DNA from: Methylobacterium segetis
Lineage (GTDB): Bacteria > Pseudomonadota > Alphaproteobacteria > Rhizobiales > Beijerinckiaceae
NCBI RefSeq assembly: GCF_004348265.1
Contig: NZ_SMNT01000029.1
Span: forward strand, 1 to 45,321
Direction of reading: 5' to 3'
Length of the DNA stretch: 45,321 bases
Positions 8,277 through 16,381 of the stretch are shown here, piece by piece (positions within the stretch are counted from its first letter, which is position 1; each line of letters opens with the position of its first letter). The position numbers and the translations under genes were made by a program. The notes under the pieces are model-generated. The model worked only from the letters and a program-made list of their open reading frames with translations. It had not been told where the DNA came from and ran no database searches.

Positions 8277-9218
8277 TCACACGGGCAGGCGCGCGGCCTC
8301 GGCCGAAAGCGCCTCGTCCTCGACCTGGACGGTGACGTGCTCGATGCCGTGTCGCTCCTTCACCAGACGCCGGACCGCGCGGATGAGGTCGGGTCCGGCG
8401 GCGACGTCGTCCATGACCACGTGGCCGCTCATCGCGTCGAAGCCGGAGGTCAGCGTCCAGGCATGAAGGTCGTAGGCGCGCCGCACGCCAGGCATCGCCT
8501 CGATCTCCGTTCGTAGCGCGGCAAGATCGACACCCAGAGGCGTTCCCTCCAGCAGGATGTGAAGCGCCTCGCTCAACAGGCGCCAGGTGCGCGGCACGAT
8601 GAACAGGCCGATGCCGGCGCCGACCAGCGGATCGACCCATCGCCAGCCCGTCGCCATCACCACGAGGGCCGCGGCGATGACGCCGACCGAACCCAGCATG
8701 TCGGAGAAGACCTCGAAGTAGGCGCCCTTGACGTTGAGGCTTTCCGACGATCCGCCCGCGAGGAGTCTCATGCTGGCGAGGTTCACCCCGAGGCCGACGA
8801 ACGCGACCAGCATCATCGGCCAGCCGAGGATCTCGGTCGGCTCGAAGAAGCGCCGGTAGGCCTCGTACAGGATGTAGGCCGTCACCCCGAGCAGCACGAC
8901 GGCGTTGGCGAGGGCCGCCAGGATCTCGAAGCGCATGTAGCCGAAGCTCTTGCCCGGCGACGGCGCCTTGGCCGCGTAGTGGATGGCGAGCAGCGACAGC
9001 GCGAGGCCGCCGGCATCCGTGACCATGTGGGCGGCATCGGCCAGCAGCGCGAGGCTGCCGGTGAGCAGGCCGCCGACGACCTCCGCGGCCATGTAGGTCA
9101 GCGTCAGGGCGAGCGCCCAGGCTAGGCGCCCCTTGTTCCTGCCCGCCGCCGAGCCCGCGGGTATGCCGCCGCCGTGCGAATGCCCGTGGCCGCCGCCGTG
9201 CGCGTGTCCGTGTCCCAT
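8277..9218 (-). CDS. Cation diffusion facilitator (CzcD-type Zn/Co/Cd exporter)
   Basis: A 313-residue CDF family metal/proton antiporter of the inner membrane. A His/Gly-rich N-terminus (MGHGHAHGGGHGHSHGGG) is followed by six helices and a cytoplasmic C-terminal domain that ends near the EHVTVQVE strand. The TM2 site is DAAHMVTDAGG (HxxxD). The TM5 site is YFEVFSDMLGS, with Glu where many Zn exporters have His. ATG at 9218 has GGGAG 5-9 bases upstream. It is co-directional with czcBA and 40 bases downstream of a small secreted protein, so it is probably part of that efflux operon. Confidence 0.9.
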   Translation of the reverse strand: MGHGHAHGGGHGHSHGGGIPAGSAAGRNKGRLAWALALTLTYMAAEVVGGLLTGSLALLADAAHMVTDAGGLALSLLAIHYAAKAPSPGKSFGYMRFEILAALANAVVLLGVTAYILYEAYRRFFEPTEILGWPMMLVAFVGLGVNLASMRLLAGGSSESLNVKGAYFEVFSDMLGSVGVIAAALVVMATGWRWVDPLVGAGIGLFIVPRTWRLLSEALHILLEGTPLGVDLAALRTEIEAMPGVRRAYDLHAWTLTSGFDAMSGHVVMDDVAAGPDLIRAVRRLVKERHGIEHVTVQVEDEALSAEAARLPV

Positions 9219-9258
9219 GTCGCTCCCAGTCTTTCGTTGCCGTCCCGGACCGGCCGCC

Positions 9259-9816
9259 TCAGGGGCCGGAGGAGCCGATGAGCTCGGCCACGTGCGCGCC
9301 GGCGGGGTGTCCGGTCGCGGCGAGGTGGGCGGCCGAGCAGGCCGCGTAGCCGGGACCGAACGCCGCCATGACGAGCTCGTGCCGCCCGTCCGGAGCCTCG
9401 CGGCTGGCCAGGAGAGCCCGACCGCCGGGCCAGAGCTCGGAATCGGCCGATGGCCCCGGTGTCGGCTCGCCGTAGCGGCGCACCCCTTCGTCGTGGATGG
9501 CGCGGCGCACGCGCGCGAGTTCCTCGCCCGCCAGGGGGAGCCCCACCCAGACGACCTCCTGCAGACCCTCCTCGCGGCAGACCACCAGCACGACCTCGGC
9601 CGTTGCCGACCCGACGGCCGGCCGCCAGCCACGCGGGTAGTACAGCGCGGTCAGGTTGGCCTCGCGGTCGGCCTTGAGCGGGCGCGGCACGTCGGCGACG
9701 GGCCCCCACGCGAGGCCGAACGGAGCCTCGCCGACGCCTCCGTCCGCGCCCGGAGCCGCACCCGTCAGCGCGAGGAAGGCGAAAGGAGCCGCCAACCAGG
9801 TTGGGACGCGTCGCAT
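9259..9816 (-). CDS. Secreted protein of unknown function in the czc operon
   Basis: A 185-residue protein with a signal peptide (MRRVPTWLAAPFAFLALTGAAPGA). The mature part has two Cys (VVCREEG and AACSAAH) and motifs such as PFGLAWGP and ELWPGGRALL, but no family that I recognise. ATG at 9816 starts five bases after the stop of czcA, with GGAG just inside the czcA end, so translation is probably coupled to the pump. Position suggests a periplasmic accessory protein of metal efflux. That is inference. Confidence 0.7.
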   Translation of the reverse strand: MRRVPTWLAAPFAFLALTGAAPGADGGVGEAPFGLAWGPVADVPRPLKADREANLTALYYPRGWRPAVGSATAEVVLVVCREEGLQEVVWVGLPLAGEELARVRRAIHDEGVRRYGEPTPGPSADSELWPGGRALLASREAPDGRHELVMAAFGPGYAACSAAHLAATGHPAGAHVAELIGSSGP

Positions 9817-9821
9817 CTCGT

Positions 9822-12800
9822 CTACTCCGCCGCCTTGAGGTGTCGTGGCCCCGGCTCCCGCGGCCGCTCCGCGACCTTCGGGACGACAACCTTGCCGAAC
9901 CGGGCGTACAGGGCCGGCAGCACGATCAGGGTCAGCAGGGTGGCGCTGATCAGGCCACCGATGACCACGGTGGCGAGCGGCCGCTGGATCTCGGCGCCGG
10001 TCTCGGTGGCGATGGCCATGGGCACGAAGCCGAGCGAGGCGACCAGCGCCGTCATCGCCACCGGCCGCAACCGGGTCATGGCGCCCTCCAGGATGGCCTC
10101 GCGCTTCGGCCGGCCCTCCGCCACGAGCTGCTTGATGAAGGTCAGCATGACGAGGCCGTTGAGGACCGCAACGCCCGAGAGCGCGATGAACCCGACCGCC
10201 GCCGGTACCGAGACCGGCATGCCGCGCAGCCAAAGCGCGAAGATGCCCCCGGTGAGGGCAAGCGGCACCGCGCTGAACACCAGCAGCGCGTCCCGCGGCG
10301 AGCCCAGGGCCGAGTACAGCAACAGGAAGATCAGGAAGAAGCAGACCGGTACCACCACCATCAGCCGCCGCTTGGCCGAGGCGAGGTTCTCGAACTGCCC
10401 GCCCCAGGTGAGGTAGGAACCTGGCGGCAGCTGCACCTGGCTTCCAACCTTCGCCTGCGCCTCCGCGACGAGCGAGCCGATGTCCCGCCCGCGCACGTTG
10501 GCCGTGACCACGACCCGCCGCTTGCCGTTCTCGCGCGAGATCTGGTTCGGTCCCTCGGTGACCGAAAAGCTCGCCACCTGCTTGAGCAGGACCGAGCTCG
10601 CCCGGCCGTTCGGGCCCGCCGGCAGCGGCACCGGGATGTTCTCCAGGGCCTCCCGGTCCTCGCGGACCTTGTCGGTCAGGCGCACGACGATGGGGAAGCG
10701 ACGGTCGCCCTCGAACACGACGCCGGCGTCCCGTCCCCCGATGGCCGCGCCGATGACCTCCTGGATCGCCCCGGTGCTCAGGCCGTAGCGCGCCGCCTCG
10801 GCCTTGTTGATCTTGATCTCCAGGAACGGCAGGCCCGCCGTCTGCTCGACCTTGACGTCCTCGGCGCCGTCGATGCCCTTCAGGACCGCCGCGACCTGGT
10901 TGGCCGCCTTCAGCATCGGCTCGAACTCGTCGCCGAACACCTTCACGGCGAGGTCGCCCCGGGTGCCGGCGAGCAGCTCGTTGAAGCGCAGCTGGATCGG
11001 CTGGGAGAACTCGTAGACGTTGCCGGCGAGCGCCCCGACCGCCTTCTCGATCTGCTCCTGCAACTCGGCCTTGGACAGGCTCGGCTCGGGCCACTCCTCC
11101 TGGGGTTTCAGGATGACGAAGGTGTCTGAGGAGTTCGGCGGCATCGGGTCGGAGGCGACCTCGGCGGTGCCGGTCTTCGAGAAGACGTAGGCCACCTGCG
11201 GGAATTTCGAGACCACCTTCTCGACCTTGAGCTGCATCGCCTGCGACTGGGTGAGGGAGGTCGATGGGATTCGGGTGGCGTTGAGGGCGATGCTCTTCTC
11301 GTCGAGCTGCGGGATGAACTCGGTCCCGAGGCGGGTGAACAGGATGCCCGCCCCGACGAGCAGCAGGAGCGCCGCGCCGACGAAGACGAACGGCGCCCGG
11401 ACCGCCGCGCCGAGCACCGGGCGGTAAGCGGCCTTGAGCGCCCGGATGATGAGGTTGTCCTTCTCCGTGACCTTGCCGGTGATGACGATGGCGATGAGCG
11501 CCGGCACGAAGGTCAGCGACAGCACGAAGGCCGCCACGAGCGCGATGATCACGGTCAGCGCCATCGGCTCGAACATCTTGCCCTCGACCCCCGTGAAGGT
11601 CAGGAGCGGGACGTAGACCAAGATGATGATCGCCTGCCCGTAGAGCGACGGCTTGATCATCTCCTCGGCTGAGGCGCGGACCGTCTGGAGGCGCTCCTCG
11701 GTGTCGAGCCCCCTGCCCAGCTCCTGCTGCTTCTCTGCGAGGTGGCGCAGGGCGTTCTCGGTGATGATCACCGCCCCGTCGACGATCAGCCCGAAATCGA
11801 GGGCGCCGAGGCTCATCAAGTTGGCCGAGATCTTCGCCTCGACCATGCCGGTCATGGTCATCAGCATGGCGACCGGGATGACCAGGGCCGTGATGATGGC
11901 GGCCCGGATGTTGCCGAGCAGCAGGAACAGGATGACGATGACGAGAGCCGCGCCCTCGGACAGGTTCTTCACCACCGTCTTCACGGTCGCCTCGACGAGC
12001 CGGGTCCGGTCGAGGACGGTCTGGACCTCGACGCCGGGCGGCAGGCTCTTGCGGATCTGTTCCATGCGCGCGTCGACCGCGGCAGCCACCGTGCGGCTGT
12101 TCTCGCCGATCAGCATCAGGGCGGTGCCGACGACGACCTCCTGGCCGTCCTCGCTGCCCGAGCCCGTGCGCAGGTCGCGCCCGATGCGGACCTCGGCGAT
12201 GTCCTTGATCCGCACCGGCACGCCGCCCCGGGTGGCGACGACCACGTCGCCGATCTCGTCCATGCTCTCCAGGCGGCCGGCGGCGCGCACGACGTAGCCC
12301 TCGCCGTTGTCCTCCAGGTAGCGGGCGCCCTGGTTGGCGTTGTTGGCCTCCAGCGCCCGGGCGACGTCCGAGAAGGACAGGTCGAGGGACGCGAGCCGCG
12401 TCGGGTCGGGCTGGACGTGGTACTGCTTCTCGAAGCCGCCGATGCCGTCGACCCCGGCCACGCCGGACACGGTCTTGACTAGGGGGCGGATGATCCAGTC
12501 CTGGACGGTGCGCAGGTAGGCGGTCTGCTCCAGCTCGGTCTTCAGGCGCTGGCCCTCGGGGGTCAGGTAGCTGCCATCGGGCTGCCAGCCGGGCTTGCCC
12601 GCCTTCGAGACCGTGCGCTCGCCGGGCTTCGCGTAATGGATCGACCACATGTAGATCTCGCCCAGCCCGGTCGAGATCGGCCCCATGCTGGGCTCGGTGC
12701 CGGGCGGCAGGTCCCGCCTCACCTGCGCGAGGCGCTCGGCGACCTGCTGGCGGGCGAAGTAGATGTCGAGCTTCTCCGCGAAGACCGCGGTGACCTGCGA

Positions 12801-13070
12801 GAAGCCGTTGCGCGAGAGCGAGCGGGTGTATTCGAGCCCCTTGATGCCCGCGAGCGCGGTCTCGACCGGGTAGGTGACCTGCTTCTCGATGTCGACGGGC
12901 GAGAGCGACGGCGCCGTCGTGTTGATCTGCACCTGGTTGTTGGTGATGTCGGGCACCGCGTCTATCGGCAGCTTGGTGACCGAGTAGCCGCCGAAGCCGG
13001 CGGCCAGCAGCGACAGGAGCAGAACCAGCCAGCGCTGGTGCACGGAGAAGTCGAGGATGCGGCTGATCAT
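9822..13070 (-). CDS. czcA: HME-RND efflux pump inner-membrane subunit, CzcA type
   Basis: A 1082-residue heavy-metal RND transporter that exports Co/Zn/Cd from the periplasm using the proton gradient. The HME1 signature in TM4 is present as DFGLIVDGA, with Asp425 and Asp431 as the expected proton relay and a following ENALRHL. The N-terminus shows the usual first helix and KLPIDAVPDITNNQVQ, matching CzcA, and the C-terminal half repeats the RND architecture. ATG at 13070 is chosen because GAGGAAG precedes it. A TTG at 13085 would overlap the czcB stop. It follows czcB by 11 bases. No outer-membrane partner lies in this operon. Confidence 0.93.
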   Translation of the reverse strand: MISRILDFSVHQRWLVLLLSLLAAGFGGYSVTKLPIDAVPDITNNQVQINTTAPSLSPVDIEKQVTYPVETALAGIKGLEYTRSLSRNGFSQVTAVFAEKLDIYFARQQVAERLAQVRRDLPPGTEPSMGPISTGLGEIYMWSIHYAKPGERTVSKAGKPGWQPDGSYLTPEGQRLKTELEQTAYLRTVQDWIIRPLVKTVSGVAGVDGIGGFEKQYHVQPDPTRLASLDLSFSDVARALEANNANQGARYLEDNGEGYVVRAAGRLESMDEIGDVVVATRGGVPVRIKDIAEVRIGRDLRTGSGSEDGQEVVVGTALMLIGENSRTVAAAVDARMEQIRKSLPPGVEVQTVLDRTRLVEATVKTVVKNLSEGAALVIVILFLLLGNIRAAIITALVIPVAMLMTMTGMVEAKISANLMSLGALDFGLIVDGAVIITENALRHLAEKQQELGRGLDTEERLQTVRASAEEMIKPSLYGQAIIILVYVPLLTFTGVEGKMFEPMALTVIIALVAAFVLSLTFVPALIAIVITGKVTEKDNLIIRALKAAYRPVLGAAVRAPFVFVGAALLLLVGAGILFTRLGTEFIPQLDEKSIALNATRIPSTSLTQSQAMQLKVEKVVSKFPQVAYVFSKTGTAEVASDPMPPNSSDTFVILKPQEEWPEPSLSKAELQEQIEKAVGALAGNVYEFSQPIQLRFNELLAGTRGDLAVKVFGDEFEPMLKAANQVAAVLKGIDGAEDVKVEQTAGLPFLEIKINKAEAARYGLSTGAIQEVIGAAIGGRDAGVVFEGDRRFPIVVRLTDKVREDREALENIPVPLPAGPNGRASSVLLKQVASFSVTEGPNQISRENGKRRVVVTANVRGRDIGSLVAEAQAKVGSQVQLPPGSYLTWGGQFENLASAKRRLMVVVPVCFFLIFLLLYSALGSPRDALLVFSAVPLALTGGIFALWLRGMPVSVPAAVGFIALSGVAVLNGLVMLTFIKQLVAEGRPKREAILEGAMTRLRPVAMTALVASLGFVPMAIATETGAEIQRPLATVVIGGLISATLLTLIVLPALYARFGKVVVPKVAERPREPGPRHLKAAE

Positions 13071-13081
13071 GTCGGGCTTCC

Positions 13082-14434
13082 TCAATGGTCGTGGTCGGCT
13101 TCGCTCTTCCCGAGCTCGGCCTTGAGGAGGAAGGTGTTGGCCACCGCGATGGTCTCGCCGGGCTTGAGGCCCGAGACGACCTCGAAGCCGTCGTCGTCGG
13201 AGCGCCCGAGCTCGACCTCGCGCTTTTCGAAGCCCTCGTCCGTGCGCACGAAGACGACGCGCTTGCCCTCGACGGTCTGGAGCGCCGACTTGGCGACCCG
13301 CACCGGCACTTGGTCCGTCGCGGTCTCGACCTCGGCGGTGACGTAGGTGCCGGGCCTCCAGGCCATGTCCTTGTTGGGCAGCGAGACCACGACCCGGGCG
13401 GACCGGGTGTCGGCGTTCAGCAGCGGGCTGACGAACACCACCTTGCCCTGCTCGCTGCGGCCGCCGCGGTTCACGGTGACCCGCGCGCCCTCCCGGACCT
13501 CGGCGAGGTCGGAGGTGGGGACCGCGAGCTCGATCCAGACGGTCGAGAGGTCGGCGACGGTGTAGACGTCGGCAGGGTCGCCCTCCTTGCCCACCGCCGT
13601 GCCGACATCGACCTTGCGCTCCACGATGCGGCCGGCGATGGGCGCCCGCAGCTCGTACTGGCGCAGCGTCGAGGCGTTCGGCGTCGCCTCGTCGCGTTTC
13701 TGCGCGGCGGCGACCTCGGCGGCGTTCAGGCCCAGCGCCGAGAGCTTCTGGCGGGCGAGGTCGACGCGCAGCTGGTTCTCCTGGAACACGGCCTTGGCGT
13801 TGTCGAACGCCGCCTGGGATGCCGCCGCCGACGCCAAGAGTTTCTGCTGGCGCTCGAAGTTGATCTTCTGGAGGTCGGACTGGACCATCGCGGTGAGGTA
13901 CTCGCTCTTGGCGTCGGCGACTTCCCGGCTGTCGAGGAGGGCGACCACCTCGCCCTTCCTGACGTCGTCGCCCAGGCGCTTGCGCATCTCGGACACCGTG
14001 CCGACGACGCGGGCGGGGACGCGGGCGATCCGGTCGGTATCGGGCGTGATGGTGCCGGGCACCAGGACGTGTCGCGAGAGCGTCCCGCCCTCGGCCTTGG
14101 CGACGCCGATGTCCTGCCCCTCGACCTGCTCGGCCGTCATCTTGACGTGGCCTTCCTCGCCCTCCGCCTCGGAATGCTCGTGCTCGCCGTGAGCGTGGGC
14201 TCCCTCGGCCTTCGGCGCGGCGGCCTTGCCGTGGTCGTGGCCGTCGCCTTCGGCATGGTCGGCCTCGTCCTTCGGCGCCTTCCCGCCAGGGGGCGGGCCG
14301 GCGGCGAAGGTGAGGATGGCCGGCGGCAGCCCGGCCGATGTCAGGAGGCCGCGGACGAACGCGGATATGGCGGGGACGGCGGCGCCGACGACGATGCCGG
14401 CGGCCACGAGGACCGCGGTGATGAGGATGCGCAT
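13082..14434 (-). CDS. czcB: RND efflux periplasmic adaptor, CzcB type
   Basis: A 450-residue membrane-fusion protein linking CzcA to an outer-membrane channel. An N-terminal anchor (residues 3-25) is followed by a His/Glu-rich metal-binding stretch at about 55-100 (HDHGKAAAPKAEGAHAHGEHEH). Then come the barrel-sandwich start VLVPGTITPDTDRIARVPAR, a long helical hairpin rich in Gln and Lys, the lipoyl half YELRAPIAGRIVERKVDVG, and beta-barrel and membrane-proximal domains. The C-terminus ends in HDH. It is the second gene of the operon, after the Cys/His-rich secreted protein. Confidence 0.93.
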   Translation of the reverse strand: MRILITAVLVAAGIVVGAAVPAISAFVRGLLTSAGLPPAILTFAAGPPPGGKAPKDEADHAEGDGHDHGKAAAPKAEGAHAHGEHEHSEAEGEEGHVKMTAEQVEGQDIGVAKAEGGTLSRHVLVPGTITPDTDRIARVPARVVGTVSEMRKRLGDDVRKGEVVALLDSREVADAKSEYLTAMVQSDLQKINFERQQKLLASAAASQAAFDNAKAVFQENQLRVDLARQKLSALGLNAAEVAAAQKRDEATPNASTLRQYELRAPIAGRIVERKVDVGTAVGKEGDPADVYTVADLSTVWIELAVPTSDLAEVREGARVTVNRGGRSEQGKVVFVSPLLNADTRSARVVVSLPNKDMAWRPGTYVTAEVETATDQVPVRVAKSALQTVEGKRVVFVRTDEGFEKREVELGRSDDDGFEVVSGLKPGETIAVANTFLLKAELGKSEADHDH

Positions 14435-14554
14435 GAGACCTGCTCGGCCGGGATCGGGCGCCGTTCGGACGGACGCGGCAGTCCCGCTTCTGTGGCGTGA
14501 GGAGTGGCCCGGAGCGCGGGCTCCGGGTTCGGGACGCGCCTCTGCGGCGTCACC

Positions 14555-14926
14555 TCAGGCGCGGGGGGGCCTCGGCAGGCGGTCCGGCGAGACGGAGGAA
14601 ACCGTCTGGCTCAAATGCGCATAGGCCAGCCGGGCGACCCCGAAGACCGGCTCCGAGAAGTCCGCCACGGCGGGTGCCGCCTGGTGGCAGCCACAATGGA
14701 GGTGGCAGGCCATGCCGGGGTCGGTCGCGCCGGTGTCGGGCGCGGCCTCAATGCTCGCGATCTCCGTGACGTGCCTGCCGCCGCCATCGTGGTACGCGAC
14801 GTCGGCGGCGAGGCCGGCGGCGGGCGCGACGAGGGACAGGGCGAGGGCGAGCGCGAGCAGGCGTGCGGCGAACGCCCACCATCCCCGTGCCGCCCACCTG
14901 CGGCTATGCCCGCGTCCTGAACCCAT
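14555..14926 (-). CDS. Cys/His-rich secreted protein at the head of the czc operon
   Basis: A 123-residue protein with a twin-Arg-like basic start (RRWAARG) and a signal helix (LLALALALSLVAPAAGLAA). The mature part holds a compact thiol/imidazole cluster, MACHLHCGCHQ, able in principle to bind a soft metal. It lies 120 bases upstream of czcB on the same strand. In Cupriavidus, czcI-type small periplasmic proteins occupy the same position, but I see no firm sequence match. ATG at 14926 is chosen because AAGG and GGAG precede it. A start at 15019 would add a non-signal-like extension. Confidence 0.65.
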   Translation of the reverse strand: MGSGRGHSRRWAARGWWAFAARLLALALALSLVAPAAGLAADVAYHDGGGRHVTEIASIEAAPDTGATDPGMACHLHCGCHQAAPAVADFSEPVFGVARLAYAHLSQTVSSVSPDRLPRPPRA

Positions 14927-14980
14927 CTCCGGCCTTATGCGCGATTTATCCCGGATCGGACAAGGCATCGTCCTGGCCTC

Positions 14981-15000
14981 TTGAACCCGGTCTGAACAGA
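14981..15000. promoter_or_regulatory. Candidate regulator site with TGAAC direct repeats
   Basis: Two TGAAC half-sites start 11 bases apart with CCGGTC between them, in the divergent region between the Cys/His-rich secreted gene and a His-rich secreted gene. A related arrangement (TGAAC, CGGTCT, GAAC) recurs at 15490-15508 before the next His-rich gene. An 11-bp period fits an OmpR-family regulator binding one helix face, and such a regulator is encoded at 17.7 kb. This is suggestive only. Confidence 0.3.
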
Positions 15001-15156
15001 TTTTGTGGCCGCCATGCAAGGTCAGCCGCGGTCACGACGCGAAAGCGGCCAAGCCGTTTCTCGCTCGGCCGAGACGAATACCGGGCGAGGAAAATCCGGG
15101 AACGGTTTCGCGGGGGGCCGCATTCCCGGCCGACCGCGAAACATGGAGATCCTTGG

Positions 15157-15393
15157 ATGAAGATCATGTTCGCCGCCGCCGCCGCGGCCGCCCTGGCCCT
15201 CGCGCCGGTCGGTGCGCTCGCCCAGCACGTGGACGTCGGCCCCGGCGGAGTCGGGGTTCACGGCGACGGCCACCGCCGCGATGTCGACCATACGCACACC
15301 ACCGTCGAGGAGAACCATCGCGACCGGCCGGTCGTGCACGAACATCATGACGACCATCACGAGAAGACCGTCGTGGAAGAGCACCGCCACTGA
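15157..15393 (+). CDS. Small His-rich secreted protein (78 aa)
   Basis: A signal peptide (MKIMFAAAAAAALALAPVGALA) is followed by a 56-residue mature chain packed with His, Asp and Glu: HGDGHRRDVDHTHTTVEENH, then VVHEHHDDHHEKTVVEEHRH. Such composition suits periplasmic Zn, Ni, Co or Cu buffering, though no family is assigned. ATG at 15157 follows GGAG by 8 bases. It is divergent from the czc operon and followed by a strong terminator hairpin, so it is a one-gene transcript. Confidence 0.8.
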   Translation: MKIMFAAAAAAALALAPVGALAQHVDVGPGGVGVHGDGHRRDVDHTHTTVEENHRDRPVVHEHHDDHHEKTVVEEHRH

Positions 15394-15410
15394 GCGGCTG
15401 ACATCGCGAC

Positions 15411-15448
15411 GGGGCCGGGCCGGGGGCAGCGACGTCCGGCCCGGCCCC
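15411..15448 (+). terminator. Terminator-like hairpin, 13-bp perfect stem
   Basis: Arms at 15411-15423 and 15436-15448 are exact reverse complements (core GGGGCCGGGCC with GGCCCGGCCCC) around a 12-base loop. It lies 18 bases after the stop of the His-rich gene. The T-run is weak (TCGCATTTC), as is common for terminators in very GC-rich genomes. Confidence 0.7.
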
Positions 15449-15565
15449 TCGCATTTCGAGGACGTCGGCGAACCTGGGGTGACGGCTTCCTGAACGACGG
15501 TCTCAGAACCTGTTCAACGGCCGCCGCGCAAACCGCCGCAATAGGAATCCCCGGAGGAGACAGCG

Positions 15566-15805
15566 ATGCGACGGCACCTAGCAGGCTTGATGGCGGCGGC
15601 CATCCTCCTCGCGCCGGCCGCGGCCTCGGCCCAGTATTACGAGCGCGGCTACGGCTACGGCGAGCGGCGGCCGCACGACCATGTCGATGTCTACCGCCAC
15701 GGCAACCATGACGACGTCGTGGTCCGGCACCATCACCCGCGCCGCGAGGATTACGGGCCGGGCCGGTTCGAGCGGCACCATCACCATCACGACTTCGACG
15801 ACTGA
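15566..15805 (+). CDS. Small His/Tyr-rich secreted protein (79 aa)
   Basis: A signal peptide MRRHLAGLMAAAILLAPAAASA is followed by YYERGYGYGERRPHDHVDVY, RHGNHDDVVVRHHHP and a terminal FERHHHHHDFDD. It has the same general design as the His-rich protein 170 bases upstream but a different sequence, with aromatic residues and a six-residue His cluster near the end. A clear GGAGGAG ribosome binding site precedes ATG 15566. It is a likely periplasmic metal-binding protein with no recognised family. It is bounded downstream by a perfect hairpin. Confidence 0.8.
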   Translation: MRRHLAGLMAAAILLAPAAASAQYYERGYGYGERRPHDHVDVYRHGNHDDVVVRHHHPRREDYGPGRFERHHHHHDFDD

Positions 15806-15832
15806 GGTCGCCGCCTGGCGTCGAGAAGAGGT

Positions 15833-15862
15833 CGCCCGCACCGGCTCGCGCCGGTGCGGGCG
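15833..15862. terminator. Bidirectional terminator hairpin, 12-bp perfect stem
   Basis: CGCCCGCACCGG (15833-15844) and CCGGTGCGGGCG (15851-15862) pair perfectly around a six-base loop. It sits between the stop of a plus-strand gene (15805) and the stop of a minus-strand gene (15865), so it could end both transcripts. Confidence 0.75.
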
Positions 15863-15864
15863 CA

Positions 15865-15981
15865 TCACGACGCGCGAGGGGTCGGCGCATCGTGAACGAC
15901 GTGCCGAGCAGGCTCGGCGAGCGCGTAGCCGATCACCGCGGCCAGGAGCGCGAAGACGACGAGCAGGGGCAGCATCCGCAT
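15865..15981 (-). CDS. Tiny membrane or secreted protein (38 aa)
   Basis: The frame reads MRMLPLLVVFALLAAVIGYA, then LAEPARHVVHDAPTPRAS, i.e. one hydrophobic N-terminal helix and a short polar tail. The start at 15981 has a strong GGGAGG seven bases upstream, which supports it despite its size. It ends right at the bidirectional hairpin. It follows a His-rich secreted gene on the same strand by 37 bases and may be co-transcribed with it. Function unknown. Confidence 0.6.
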   Translation of the reverse strand: MRMLPLLVVFALLAAVIGYALAEPARHVVHDAPTPRAS

Positions 15982-16018
15982 GTCCGCGCCTCCCGCCCCC
16001 GCGGCCTGCCCGGCGAGC

Positions 16019-16282
16019 TCACTTCTTGCCGGGCTTGTCGTGGCTGTGCCCGTGGGCATGCCCGTCGTTGTCCGAATGCGCCGGCTTGCCGTCGGGCCGC
16101 TTCTCACGGGCCTCGCTGACGCGCGGGTCGTCGCGATGGGCCGGGCCGCCCGACACGCCACCGGTGTTCGGGACGGCGCGCTCGGGGTTCGAGGCATTGC
16201 CGTGGCTGTCCACGGCGAAGGCGGACCCCGTGGCCGCGGCCAGCATCCCGGCGGCGAGGACGGCGGCGAGCGTGCGCTTCAT
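16019..16282 (-). CDS. Small His-rich secreted protein (87 aa)
   Basis: The signal peptide MKRTLAAVLAAGMLAAATGSAFA is followed by a hydrophilic chain ending in HSDNDGHAHGHSHDKPGKK, a His/Asp/Gly metal-binding tail. AGGAG lies upstream of ATG 16282. It lies between the czc operon and the second two-component system, 100 bases downstream of the kinase stop on the same strand. It is probably a periplasmic metal buffer. It has no match to a named family that I can see. Confidence 0.75.
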   Translation of the reverse strand: MKRTLAAVLAAGMLAAATGSAFAVDSHGNASNPERAVPNTGGVSGGPAHRDDPRVSEAREKRPDGKPAHSDNDGHAHGHSHDKPGKK

Positions 16283-16381
16283 CTGTCGGTCTCCTGTTCG
16301 GCGCCGACCGCGTCGGCCGCTTCGAAGTCCGAGATAGCCAAGCCGTTTGTCTCCGGGACGCCGCGTTCGTGACGAAGTGTG

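Noticed and set aside
9259..12648. A minus-strand open frame of over 1100 codons covering czcA in another frame
   Set aside because: It is a high-GC shadow of czcA with Arg/Gly/Ala-rich nonsense. Only its final 185 codons (9259-9816) carry a signal peptide and a real start.
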